Shown: positions 1 through 7,740 of the stretch, piece by piece | How the letters are laid out: each line of letters starts with the position of its first letter | How positions within the stretch are numbered: position 1 is the first letter of the stretch | From: Amycolatopsis saalfeldensis | GTDB taxonomy: Bacteria > Actinomycetota > Actinomycetes > Mycobacteriales > Pseudonocardiaceae | Assembly (NCBI RefSeq): GCF_900110575.1 | Contig: NZ_FOEF01000010.1 | Coordinates: 186,001-250,000 of the forward strand | Direction: 5' to 3' | DNA length: 64,000 nucleotides | Made by a program: the position numbers and the translations under genes | The notes under the pieces: model-generated | Databases searched by the model: none | The model's input: the letters and a program-made list of their open reading frames with translations, nothing else | Told to the model about the DNA's origin: nothing

Positions 1-1
1 A

Positions 2-988
2 TTCGGTGGCGGGGGCGGCAACACGAGTTTCGGCGGCGCCAGCGGCATCGGCCGGATGTTCGGCGCCAGCTTCGGCACCGAGATCTCCTGGCTGCTGCCC
101 GCCGCGCTGATCGGGCTGGCCGCCGGGCTGTGGTTCACCCGCCGCGCCGCGCGCACCGACCGCACCCGCGCGTCGCTGCTGGTCTGGGGCGGCTGGCTGC
201 TGGTGACCGGGCTGGTGTTCAGCTTCATGGGCGGGACGATCCACCCGTACTACTCCGTGCAGCTCGCCCCGGCGATCGCCGCGGTGGTCGCCATCGCCGG
301 GCACGCGCTGTGGCGCAGCCGCGCGAACAGCTCGGCCCGGCTGGTGCTGGGCGGGATGATCGCCGTCACCGGGGTGTGGGACTTCATCCTGCTCGCCCGG
401 ACGCCGGACTGGCTCCCGTGGCTGCGCTGGGTCGTCGCGGTGCTGGCGCTGCTGGTCGCGACGGTCGTGGTGGTCGGGCTGCCGCCCCTGCGCAAGGCGC
501 TCGCGGTGCTGGCCGCGGCGAGCGTGCTGACGCTGGGCCTCGGCACCGCCGCGTATGCCGTGGACACGGCCACGGTGGCGCACACCGGATCCATCCCGGT
601 TTCCGGGCCCTCCTCGCAGAGCGGCATCGGCGGCGGCCGGATGGGCGGCGGCTTCGGCGAGGACAGCTCCAGCACCGCCCTCTCGCAGCTGCTCGCGAAG
701 ACCACCACCAAGTGGGCGGCCGCGACCAGCGGCTCGCAGTCCGCCGCCACCCTGGAGCTGGCCAGCGGCAAGGCCGTGATCGGCATCGGCGGCTGGGACG
801 GCAGCGACCCGGCGCCGACGCTGGCCCAGTTCCAGCAGTACGTGGCGAACGGCGAGGTCTCCTACTACGTCGTCGGCGGCCAGGGCGGCGGGCAAGGCGG
901 TGGCTCGAGCGACATCACCGACTGGGTGGCGGCGAACTTCACCGCGACCACGGTGGGCGGGCAGACCGTCTACCAGCTCACTTCCTGA
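2..988 (+). CDS. Membrane glycosyltransferase (GT39/ArnT-like), C-terminal part
   Basis: The reading frame is open from the left edge, so the gene is cut and only its last 328 residues are present. It begins with a Gly/Ser-rich loop, then about five hydrophobic segments (GTEISWLLPAALIGLAAGLW, LLVWGGWLLVTGLVFSFMGG, then further helices to about residue 185). The motif GGTIHPYYSVQLAPAIAA is the typical late loop of actinobacterial GT39 dolichyl-phosphate-mannose-type transferases (YkcB group). A Gly-rich, probably extracytoplasmic tail ends near VYQLTS. The family uses polyprenyl-phosphate sugars to glycosylate proteins or cell-wall material outside the membrane; the substrate here cannot be read. 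The catalytic N-terminus lies outside the window. Confidence 0.85.
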   Translation, partial: FGGGGGNTSFGGASGIGRMFGASFGTEISWLLPAALIGLAAGLWFTRRAARTDRTRASLLVWGGWLLVTGLVFSFMGGTIHPYYSVQLAPAIAAVVAIAGHALWRSRANSSARLVLGGMIAVTGVWDFILLARTPDWLPWLRWVVAVLALLVATVVVVGLPPLRKALAVLAAASVLTLGLGTAAYAVDTATVAHTGSIPVSGPSSQSGIGGGRMGGGFGEDSSSTALSQLLAKTTTKWAAATSGSQSAATLELASGKAVIGIGGWDGSDPAPTLAQFQQYVANGEVSYYVVGGQGGGQGGGSSDITDWVAANFTATTVGGQTVYQLTS

Positions 989-1090
989 TCGCGGGGAAAC
1001 AGCGGACCTACAGCCGACCCTCAGGATCTTCCCAGGAAACGGGCGCATTCTGGAGTCAAGGGGAAGCCGCGAGAAATCCGGGAGGACGCC

Positions 1091-1804
1091 ATGGCCGGGA
1101 CTCGATACCCACGCTGGCACACCGCGAGCGCGCAGGGGCCACGCGAGCGTAATGCCGACGCGGTCAGCGCGTACGCACTGGCCGGTGCGCCGGGAATCAC
1201 GTTTGCGCTCGCCGACGGTGTCGGCGACGACCCGGGCGCCGGGCGCGCCGCGCAGACCGCCGCCGCGGCCGCCGCGCGCACCCCGGTCAGCGAAGGCCCG
1301 GTCGCGGCGATCCTCAACGCGCAGCGGGCGCTGCGCGAGCTCGGCGGCACCGGCGACGCCGTGCTGGTGGTCGCGATGCCGTTCGCGGGCGGCTACCGGA
1401 TCGCCTGGGTCGGCGACGCCCGCGCGTACGCCTGGAACGGCAGCATGGTCCGGCGGCTCACGGTGGACCACACGCTCGCCGAGTACTTCCGGTCGCGCCA
1501 CCAGCCGTACACCCCGCGGATGGAGCACATGGTGACCACCAGCGTCCGCACCACGAAGCCGCACGAGATCGGCACTTCCGAGGTCGTCGGCGGCGGGCTG
1601 CTGCTGACCAGCGACGGCGTGCACAAGGTCCTGCCGCCCGCGACCATCGACGAGCTGCTCGGCGACCCGGGCCGCGGCGCCGCGGCACTGGTCGAGACGG
1701 CCATCGCCATCGGCGGCTCCGACAACGCGACCGCGCTCTTCGTCGAGCAGCCGGAGGTGGACGTCGCCTACGTCGTCACCGAGCGGTTTCCGGTTGCCGC
1801 CTGA
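1091..1804 (+). CDS. PP2C-type Ser/Thr protein phosphatase
   Basis: This 237-residue soluble protein shows the PP2C metal-site motifs in order: RERNADAV near residue 17, FALADGVGDD near 38, WVGDARAY near 100, TSDGVHK near 178 and GGSDNATALFVE near 208. All metal-binding aspartates are kept. PP2C enzymes remove phosphate from Ser/Thr and oppose Hanks-type kinases; a candidate kinase lies at 31.2 kb, but pairing is only inference. The ATG at 1091 follows GGGAGGAC, a good ribosome binding site. A strong hairpin follows the stop, so the gene is probably monocistronic. Confidence 0.88.
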   Translation: MAGTRYPRWHTASAQGPRERNADAVSAYALAGAPGITFALADGVGDDPGAGRAAQTAAAAAARTPVSEGPVAAILNAQRALRELGGTGDAVLVVAMPFAGGYRIAWVGDARAYAWNGSMVRRLTVDHTLAEYFRSRHQPYTPRMEHMVTTSVRTTKPHEIGTSEVVGGGLLLTSDGVHKVLPPATIDELLGDPGRGAAALVETAIAIGGSDNATALFVEQPEVDVAYVVTERFPVAA

Positions 1805-1812
1805 CCCTGGAC

Positions 1813-1853
1813 GACCCGGTTTTCCCTGATAGGTAAGGGAAAACCGGGTCTTT
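1813..1853 (+). terminator. Rho-independent terminator after the PP2C gene
   Basis: A perfect 14-bp stem (GACCCGGTTTTCCC, 1813-1826, with GGGAAAACCGGGTC, 1837-1850), a 10-nt loop and then TTT. It lies 9 nt after the PP2C stop codon. Confidence 0.85.
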
Positions 1854-1921
1854 CCGGGTTGTGGTGCGAAAATTGTCGGTGGGTCCCGTTACGGTCGGTT
1901 CGACTGGATCGGGGAGGGACC

Positions 1922-2552
1922 ATGCGAAGCGGCGAATGGGCAGGACTGGGTTGGGGCGACCTCGCGGCCGTGCGCGAGCGGCTGGCCGAGGGCGCGGACC
2001 CACTCGGTATGGATCCATTGTGGGGGACGCCATTGCACGAGGCAGCGGGCCGCGGCTCGCCGGAGGCGGGCTGGTCCCCCGGGCGGCTCGCGTTGGCCGT
2101 CGGGAACCCGGATCTGTTCGGGCCGTCTCCCACCGGTGTGGGCGTCGACGAAGCGGAGGCGCTGGCGGAACCGGTCGAGGACGACGGGACGGACGAGATG
2201 GCGGACATCCTGGAGGATCCGTGGTCGTACGACCTGGAAGAGATCAGCCCGATCGTCGGGGTGACCGACGTGGCCGGTGGCTGTGTGGTCACCCAGCCCG
2301 GGGGACCCCGGGCTCCCGCGCCCGGTGGTCGGCAAGCTGCTGTCGGTGGGTTACGGCGTGTTCTCGAATGCCAAGAGCGGCAACCGGGGAGACATCGTCC
2401 GGGACGGCGTCCTCGAAGCCTGGGACCTCTGTCCGGGCAGCGCGTACGCCTTCGCCTACGCAGGCTTGAGGCCGACCGACCCCCGCCCGGTCACTGGCCC
2501 GGCCGACGTCTGGCTACGCCTGCCGGACCGCGACTACTGGGCGGTATCTTGA
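1922..2552 (+). pseudogene. Ankyrin-repeat protein, frameshifted and shortened
   Basis: From ATG 1922 (after GGGAGGGACC) one frame encodes an ankyrin-like start (DLAAVRERLAEGADP, then TPLHEAAGRGSPE) and continues to GGCVVTQP near 2299. The sensible continuation (DPGLPRPVVGKLLSVGYGVF ... GLRPTDPRP ... VWLRLPDRDYWAVS, stop at 2552) lies in a different frame. The switch falls in the G5 run at 2300-2304, consistent with one extra G (or two lost bases). The ankyrin part jumps straight from RGSPE to AGWSPGRL, so internal repeats have probably also been lost. From memory, intact actinobacterial relatives end with the same DYW-type tail. It is either a real pseudogene or a homopolymer sequencing error. 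Confidence 0.7.
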
Positions 2553-3040
2553 GCCGAACGCCGCTGACGGCGCAATTGCCGGTATTCCCGGAACACGAGC
2601 ACGATGATCACAGCGTCGAGGGCCGCGAAGAACGGCAGCGCGATGGAGCCGGTGTTGATCGCGCGGTACACCTCGTAAACGACGAAGGCCGCCAAAACCA
2701 CCATCGCGACCGGGTAGGCGCGCACCCACTTGCGAGCGAGCGCGAACACCAGCGCGAGCTTGATCAGGCCGTGCGCCAGCAGGTACACCACGGCGAAGGT
2801 CTTGGTGCTGCCGTCGGCGAAGTGTTCGGCCGCGAGCTCCAGGTGCCGCGCGAGCGTGCCGGACGGGTCGCCCAGCAGGTCCCGCGTGATCACCGCATGC
2901 GCGAACCCAGTGACGGCCGTCGACGGGATGAACGCCAGGATCAGCGCCCCCACCAGCTGCAACGCACCATCAAGACCCTTCAGCGCGATCGCGATCCGGA
3001 ACAGCTTCTCCGTCGAGTTCGCCGGCTTGTCCTCGCTCAT
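2534..3040 (-). CDS. DUF2127 family integral membrane protein
   Basis: About 168 residues with four hydrophobic segments: LDGALQLVGALILAFI, TFAVVYLLAHGLIKLALVFA, VAMVVLAAFVVYEVYRA and LPFFAALDAVIIVLVFREY. The pattern of an early EKLFRIAIALKGLDG and a central YLLAHGLIK matches DUF2127 membrane proteins, whose function is unknown. I chose ATG 3040 (MSEDKPAN) over an upstream in-frame GTG at 3055, which has no ribosome binding site; the site for 3040 is also weak. Its 3' end converges on and overlaps the ankyrin pseudogene by 19 nt. Confidence 0.72.
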   Translation of the reverse strand: MSEDKPANSTEKLFRIAIALKGLDGALQLVGALILAFIPSTAVTGFAHAVITRDLLGDPSGTLARHLELAAEHFADGSTKTFAVVYLLAHGLIKLALVFALARKWVRAYPVAMVVLAAFVVYEVYRAINTGSIALPFFAALDAVIIVLVFREYRQLRRQRRSAQDTAQ

Positions 3041-3055
3041 CCGCCCAGCCAACAC

Positions 3056-3838
3056 GAAAAGCGCAGGCCGCGCTCGTTCTGAGCCTCCCGATTCCGGAGG
3101 CTGGCGCGTGCCCTGCGCCCGGGTCCGGATCCCGGCGCAAACCGCACCAGCCGATCAAACCGCGACCAGCCGGGAAATCCGAAGCAGCCCCCACCGCGCC
3201 GCCCAGCGCCCTTGTGCGCACTGCCCACTGCCGACCCGCTGCCGCCAGCCGAGCGCCGAAGACCGGGCGGGGTTCCCGATCGCAGTGCCAGCCCATCGAG
3301 CGGGCCGTACCGTGCGATGCCGTGCCGCTGGCCAGACGCACACTATGCAGCCGCCGCACCGCCTCGCCGCATTACCGCATTACCGCATTACCGCCCAGCC
3401 ACACCCGCACCGCCTTGCCACACCACCGCCCGACCACCCCACCATCCGGCCCCGGCACCGTCTACTCCAGCGCCGCACCGCCTCGCCACACCCCCAACCA
3501 GCCGCATCATCGCCCAGCCGCACCACCATCCGGCCACGACACCGCCCACCCCAGCGCCGCACCGCCCAACCGCACCACCGCTCAACCGCACCACCGCCCA
3601 ACCGCACCACCGGCCAGCCACACCACCGGCCAGCCACACCACCGCCCAACCGCACCACCGGCCAGCCACACCACCATCCGGCCGCGGCACCGTCCACTCC
3701 AGCGCCGCACCGCCTCGCCGCACCCCCAACCAGCCGCATCATCGCCCAGCCGAGCTGCCATCTGGCCACGGCACCGTCTGCCCCGGCGCCTCAGCGTCGA
3801 GCCGCGTCATCGGCCAACCGCGCCACCGTCCTATCGCG
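3056..3838. repeat. C-rich low-complexity tract with a 232-bp-spaced duplication
   Basis: This 780-bp interval holds no convincing gene. From about 3340 to 3800 it consists of degenerate short units built on CACCGCC, CCAGCCACACCACCG and CGCATTACCG. One block of about 125 bp starting ACCATCCGGC at 3441 recurs with a few substitutions at 3673. The tract is almost free of stop codons on both strands, so it creates long Pro/Thr/His-rich or Trp/Gly/Arg-rich open frames that look like composition artefacts. No hallmark of CRISPR (fixed repeat plus unique spacers) is present. Confidence 0.8.
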
Positions 3839-4360
3839 TCACTGGCCGGCGGTGGCGCCGTCCGGCAGCGTCACCGTAGCGTCCCGTGCCCGGCAGGTCG
3901 GGCAGTGCTCGTGGCGGGCTGTGCGATCGGTCGGATCCTTGCCGTAGAAGGGAAAACACGCGGCGCCGCACAGGGCCAGGAACACTATGCCGCAGCGGAG
4001 GGGGCGAGGGCCGACCTGGTGGGCCAGGCCTGCGGGGCGAGGGCCGACCTGGTGGGCCAGGCCTGCGGGGCGGCGGCCGGCCTCATGGGCCGGGCCCGCA
4101 GCGCGGCGGAGGGGGCCCGCGCCCGGCAGCCAGCCGTGCGCGGGCAGGGTGGCGAGGACGGCGGCGTTCACTTCCTCCGAGCGCCGCAGCACTGCCCCGC
4201 CCAGGTCCACCAGCCGCTCGCCGAGGTCGCGGAGTGCGTCCGGGCGCGGGGACTTCTCTTCGACGGCCCGGGTCAGGAAGGCCAGATCCGCGGGCAGCGA
4301 CGCCTCCAGGTCACGGATCCGGTCCAGCAGCCGGGCGTCGGTCAGCTGCGGCTCAGCCAC
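3839..4360 (-). CDS. Hypothetical protein with helical N-terminus, 11-residue repeats and CxxC tail
   Basis: About 173 residues, read from GTG 4360 (VAEPQLTDARLLDRIRDLEA). The N-terminal 75 residues are charged and helical (LLDRIRDLEASLPADLAFLTRAVEEK). The middle contains tandem 11-residue repeats (AGLAHQVGPRP twice, plus one diverged copy) from a 33-bp DNA repeat at 4004-4102. Then comes a short hydrophobic patch (CGIVFLALCGAACFPF) and a C-terminal HEHCPTCRARDATVTLPDG with a CxxC pair. The start overlaps the upstream zinc-finger gene by 19 nt, so the two are translationally linked. I do not recognise a family. The C-terminal third runs toward repeat DNA and may have been remodelled. Confidence 0.55.
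   Translation of the reverse strand: MAEPQLTDARLLDRIRDLEASLPADLAFLTRAVEEKSPRPDALRDLGERLVDLGGAVLRRSEEVNAAVLATLPAHGWLPGAGPLRRAAGPAHEAGRRPAGLAHQVGPRPAGLAHQVGPRPLRCGIVFLALCGAACFPFYGKDPTDRTARHEHCPTCRARDATVTLPDGATAGQ
4004..4102. repeat. 33-bp tandem repeat inside a coding region
   Basis: Two identical 33-bp units beginning GCGAGGGCCGACC (4004-4036 and 4037-4069) and a diverged third unit (4070-4102). The period is a multiple of three, so each adds 11 residues to the overlapping minus-strand protein without breaking the frame. Confidence 0.85.
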
Positions 4361-4536
4361 GTCGACGCACATCCTCCGCACGTGGGATCGAACCAGTGCC
4401 CGCCGAGTTGCGGGACGTCCTCCCGCGTCACGGTCACCTCCACCCCGCACAACGTCACGAACGACTCCTCCGGACGCGGTGGGAACACCCCCTCGAACGC
4501 ATGCCTTTTCCCTTCAGCCTGCTGCCATCTGAACAC
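4342..4536 (-). CDS. Small zinc-finger-like protein
   Basis: 64 residues from GTG 4536 (VFRWQQAEGKRHAFEGV). It ends with GGHWFDPTCGGC, a His/Cys cluster that could bind one zinc. The layout (KRHA, two short beta segments VTLCGVEVTV and then HWFDPTCxxC) resembles small zinc-finger proteins common in Amycolatopsis and relatives, usually encoded next to a coiled-coil partner, as here. The DNA or protein target is unknown. The stop codon lies inside the start of the next gene, indicating coupling. Confidence 0.6.
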   Translation of the reverse strand: MFRWQQAEGKRHAFEGVFPPRPEESFVTLCGVEVTVTREDVPQLGGHWFDPTCGGCASTWLSRS

Positions 4537-4621
4537 GAACGATCACCCCATTCCGGACAACGACTGCCAGTGAAGCCGTTGGCAGGACGCAACACCTAGT
4601 ACCGGCGTGGGTGATCAAGAC

Positions 4622-5443
4622 TCAGATCAGCTGGTCGAATTCACCACTGACCCAGCGGATGTGGCGAGTGGCAGAACTCCGCACGACCTGCTTCGCGTCA
4701 CCCTCCACAGTGTTGCCGCCGAGGGTGTAGAGCCGGTCGTAGTCGTAGGGCTCCAGGGTGTCGACGATGCGGCGCACCGCCGCGGCCGACAGCGGAACGC
4801 GCCGCGGCACGTTGCGCTGGAACGAAACCCAGCCCGGGTCCGGGGTGCCGGCGATGGTGTCGCCGACCAGCAGCGTGCCGTCGGCGGTGCGGGCGACGGC
4901 ACTGCCGCGCATGTGCCCGCCCACGTGCACCAGCTCGACACCGGGCAACGGTTCGGTATGGCCGGTCCACCGCTCCAGCACCGGATCCGGGCGCGCCACC
5001 CACTCCTCGTCCAGGGCGTTCACCAGCACCGGCACCCGGCCGAACGCATGGCTCCAGCTCACCTGGGCGCCGAACATGTGCGGATGGCTGGTGGCGATGA
5101 CCGCCACGCCGCCGAGTTCACGCACCAGGCCGGTCACCTGGTCGTCGACGAAGGCGGGCGGATCCCACAGCAGATTGCCGCGCGGGGTCTGCACCAGGAA
5201 CGACCAGTGGCCGATCGCCAGCGCAGGCTCGCGGCGCAGGCTGTGCACCCCGCGCCCGTGGTCGCGGTGCCGGATCTCGTGCGGCTGCACGGCCAGCTCC
5301 TCGGGCGTGGTCCACGATCCGTGCGCGCCGAGGTCACCGCGCTCCTCGTCGGTGACCGCACCACGGTCGAAGACACAATGTTCAGGCGCCACAACGGAAT
5401 CCGCGTGTTCGACGCCGCAGCCGGTACAGATCCAGATCGTCAT
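4622..5443 (-). CDS. MBL-fold metallo-hydrolase with N-terminal zinc ribbon
   Basis: 273 residues. The N-terminus is WICTGCGVEHADS with a nearby EHC, suggesting a small Cys-rich zinc ribbon. The beta-lactamase-like body has LLWDPPAFVDDQV, ATSHPHMFGAQVSW near residue 117, HVGGHMRGSAV near 173 and LLVGDTIAGTPD near 190. The usual HxHxDH motif is reduced to HPHMFG: two histidines stay, but the Asp-His pair is gone. It may therefore bind one metal or work differently from typical family members. It lies 33 nt downstream of the TetR gene on the same strand and is probably cotranscribed with it. The substrate is unknown. Confidence 0.8.
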   Translation of the reverse strand: MTIWICTGCGVEHADSVVAPEHCVFDRGAVTDEERGDLGAHGSWTTPEELAVQPHEIRHRDHGRGVHSLRREPALAIGHWSFLVQTPRGNLLWDPPAFVDDQVTGLVRELGGVAVIATSHPHMFGAQVSWSHAFGRVPVLVNALDEEWVARPDPVLERWTGHTEPLPGVELVHVGGHMRGSAVARTADGTLLVGDTIAGTPDPGWVSFQRNVPRRVPLSAAAVRRIVDTLEPYDYDRLYTLGGNTVEGDAKQVVRSSATRHIRWVSGEFDQLI

Positions 5444-5476
5444 GCCGCAACCCTGCTACCTCGACCAAGCTGGAGG

Positions 5477-6196
5477 TCAATGCCGGGTCAGATTGTCGAG
5501 GATCAACGAGAGGGTGAAGTCGAACCGGTCGTGGCCGGCGCCGGAAGTCAGTTCGACCGCGTGGCTGCGGGTGTGGGGGAAACGGTCGGCGGGCAGGGCG
5601 CTCAACCGGCTGACGAGTTCTTCGCGGCTGAGGACCCAGTCGTCGTCGTGGTGCTGCCGTCGTTGCTGGACGAGTGAGCGCTCCAGGGCATAGCCGTTGA
5701 CGTAGAGAGTGAGCGCGTCGAGCACCCAGGCGGCGGTCTGCGCTTCGAGGCCGCCGGCGAGCAGGATGGCGAGGAGCCCCTCGCCGATCCGCAGCGTCTC
5801 GAGGTGGGTGGAGACCACGGCCATCGCGGCGCGGGAGACGCCCGGGTACTTCAGGTACTGGTCGCGCATCTGGGCATAAACGTCGAGGAGCTGCCGGCGC
5901 CAGACGGCGGGGTCGGGTTCGGGCAGCACGATTTCGGCGTAGAGCCGGCCGATGAGCAGGTCGTCGAGGTCGTCCTTGTTCACGATGTGCGCGTACAGCG
6001 AGGACGGCCCGGTGCCGAGCACGGCCGCGACCCGGCGGATCGTCAGCGCGTCGTAACCCTCGGCGGCGATGACCTGCAGCGCGGCGTCGGTGATCCGGTC
6101 GGGCGTGATGGGCGTCTTGCGCCTGGCCGGTGGCGCGGCGTCCTCCTGGGACCGGACGTGCAGGGCCGCACGGCGTCGGCGGGGGTCGGTGGGCAT
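5477..6196 (-). CDS. TetR-family repressor with TetR_C-type ligand domain
   Basis: 239 residues from ATG 6196. The HTH is ITDAALQVIAAEGYDALTIRRVAAVLGTGPSSLYAHIVNKDDL (about residues 35-77). The C-terminal half has the fold of the tetracycline-repressor C domain (AAWVLDALTLYVNGYALE). It is divergent from an MFS exporter, the classic arrangement of a drug-responsive local repressor. A TATAGT box ends 6 nt before the ATG with no ribosome binding site, so the mRNA is probably leaderless. The palindromes at 6217 and 6257 are the likely operators. Confidence 0.9.
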   Translation of the reverse strand: MPTDPRRRRAALHVRSQEDAAPPARRKTPITPDRITDAALQVIAAEGYDALTIRRVAAVLGTGPSSLYAHIVNKDDLDDLLIGRLYAEIVLPEPDPAVWRRQLLDVYAQMRDQYLKYPGVSRAAMAVVSTHLETLRIGEGLLAILLAGGLEAQTAAWVLDALTLYVNGYALERSLVQQRRQHHDDDWVLSREELVSRLSALPADRFPHTRSHAVELTSGAGHDRFDFTLSLILDNLTRH

Positions 6197-6202
6197 GCGG
6201 TC

Positions 6203-6268
6203 ACTATAGCTTGACACGAACTTAGTTCGCCGCGTAGAACATTGTTCGTGACTACAGAACTTAGTTCG
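6203..6268. promoter_or_regulatory. Divergent promoters with two TetR operators
   Basis: For the exporter: -35 TTGACA (6211-6216), an 18-nt spacer and -10 TAGAAC (6235-6240), giving a start at or next to the GTG at 6248. For tetR (minus strand): TATAGT at 6208-6203, 6 nt before its ATG. Two matching palindromes share the core GAACTTAGTTC: 6218-6228, inside the exporter spacer, and 6257-6267, just inside the exporter coding region. Repressor bound here would block both promoters. Confidence 0.82.
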
Positions 6269-7723
6269 TCGGAGCTGCCCAGTGCCGCTCCGCCCAGCGC
6301 CGGGCCGCCCAGTGCCGGCCCGCTCCCCCTCGGCCGGTCCTGGCTGGTCCTGGTGGTCGTGGTCGTCGCCGAGTTGATGGACCTGATCGACACCAGCGTC
6401 GCCAACCTCGCGGGGCCCTCGATCCGCGCCGACCTCGGTGGCGGGCCGATGACCCTGCAATGGGTGCTGTCGGCCTACACCGCGGCCTTCGCCCTCGGCC
6501 TGATCACCTCCGGCCGGCTCGGCGACCTGCTCGGCCGCCGCCGGCTGTTCCTGATCGGCATGGGTGGTTTCACCGTCGCGTCACTGGCCTGCGGCCTGGC
6601 GCCCAGCCCCGGCTTCCTGATCGCCGCCCGGGTGTGCCAGGGCCTGTTCGGCTCGGTGATGATCCCGCAGGGCATGGCGCTGGTGAAGATCGTCTTCCCG
6701 CCCCAGCACCTGCGCAGGGCCCTGATGCCGTTCGGCCCGATCATGGGCCTGGCCACGGTGGCCGGGCCGATCCTGGCCGGCTGGCTGCTGCACCTGGACC
6801 TGTTCGGCAGCCAGTGGCGCTCGATCTTCCTGATCAACGTCCCGTTCGGTCTCGCCGCCGGCGCGCTCGCCTGGTTCGTGCTGCCGCGCCACAGCGGCGA
6901 GGACCGCGGCGCCCGCCTCGACCTGCGCGGCGTGGCCCTGCTCACCGCCGGTTCGGCCCTGCTGATCGTGCCGCTCATCCAGGGCCGCGACCTCGGCTGG
7001 CCCGCCTGGGCCTACGTGATGATCGCCGCCGCGCTGGTCGCCTTCGGGTTGTTCGTCGTGTCCGAACGGCGCAGCAGCCACCCGGTCATCACGCCTTCGC
7101 TGTTCCGCAAACGCAGCTTCATCGTCGGCCTGCTGATCACCGGCGGGTTCTACGCCGCGCTGAGCGCGTTCGTCCTGGTCGTCAACCTGCTGCTGCAGTC
7201 CGGCCTGGGCTGGACCCCGCTGCGGACCGGCTTCGCGCTGATCCCCTGGGCCGCGGGCACCGCGGTCGCCACCCTGGTGTCCGGCGCGGTGCTCGCCGGG
7301 AAGCTCGGCCGCGCCAACCTGCATCTGGGACTGGCCCTCGCCGTCGCCGGCCTGCTCGGGCTCTGGTGGTCCGCCGCGCACTGGGGCGAGGCGCTCACCG
7401 GGTGGAATCTGGCGCCGGCCCTGTTCGTCACCGGCGCCGGCGCCGGCCTGCTGTTCATCCCGCTGTTCGACTTCATCCTCGGCGACGCCGACACCGAAGA
7501 GGTCGGCACCGGCGCGGGCCTGCTCAACGCCGCGCAGCAGTTCGCCGGCGCCCTGGGTGTCGCCGCGCTCGGCACGGTGTTCTTCGCCCGCGCCGGCGGA
7601 CCTGCCGACCCGTCCTACTTCGCCGCAGCCGAGCTGGTGTTCGCCATCTGCGCCGGCCTCTACTTCCTCGTGCTGCTCCTGGTCGGGCTGCTGCCGAAGC
7701 ACTCACAGCAAGCCGGCCACTGA
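6248..7723 (+). CDS. MFS drug exporter, DHA2 (EmrB/QacA) type
   Basis: About 491 residues with roughly 14 hydrophobic helices. Motif A is GRLGDLLGRRRLF near residue 90. The DHA2 start ELMDLIDTSVANLAGPSI carries the conserved Asp of helix 1, and LQWVLSAYTAAFALGLITSG is motif D1-like. The family exports drugs or dyes against protons. The start is GTG 6248; a TTG 6 nt upstream is in frame, but the promoter position favours 6248 as the first transcribed codon. It is followed after 17 nt by an SDR gene, probably in the same operon, under the divergent TetR. Confidence 0.9.
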   Translation: MTTELSSSELPSAAPPSAGPPSAGPLPLGRSWLVLVVVVVAELMDLIDTSVANLAGPSIRADLGGGPMTLQWVLSAYTAAFALGLITSGRLGDLLGRRRLFLIGMGGFTVASLACGLAPSPGFLIAARVCQGLFGSVMIPQGMALVKIVFPPQHLRRALMPFGPIMGLATVAGPILAGWLLHLDLFGSQWRSIFLINVPFGLAAGALAWFVLPRHSGEDRGARLDLRGVALLTAGSALLIVPLIQGRDLGWPAWAYVMIAAALVAFGLFVVSERRSSHPVITPSLFRKRSFIVGLLITGGFYAALSAFVLVVNLLLQSGLGWTPLRTGFALIPWAAGTAVATLVSGAVLAGKLGRANLHLGLALAVAGLLGLWWSAAHWGEALTGWNLAPALFVTGAGAGLLFIPLFDFILGDADTEEVGTGAGLLNAAQQFAGALGVAALGTVFFARAGGPADPSYFAAAELVFAICAGLYFLVLLLVGLLPKHSQQAGH

Positions 7724-7740
7724 CCGAAAGACCAAGAACT

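Noticed and set aside
3441..3800. Possible CRISPR array
   Set aside because: Repeat units vary in length and sequence and there are no unique spacers; no cas gene is near.
3212..4573. Long plus-strand open frame of 453 codons
   Set aside because: Composition is almost only Pro, His, Thr and Arg from the C-rich repeats, it has no ribosome binding site, and it covers two better supported minus-strand genes.
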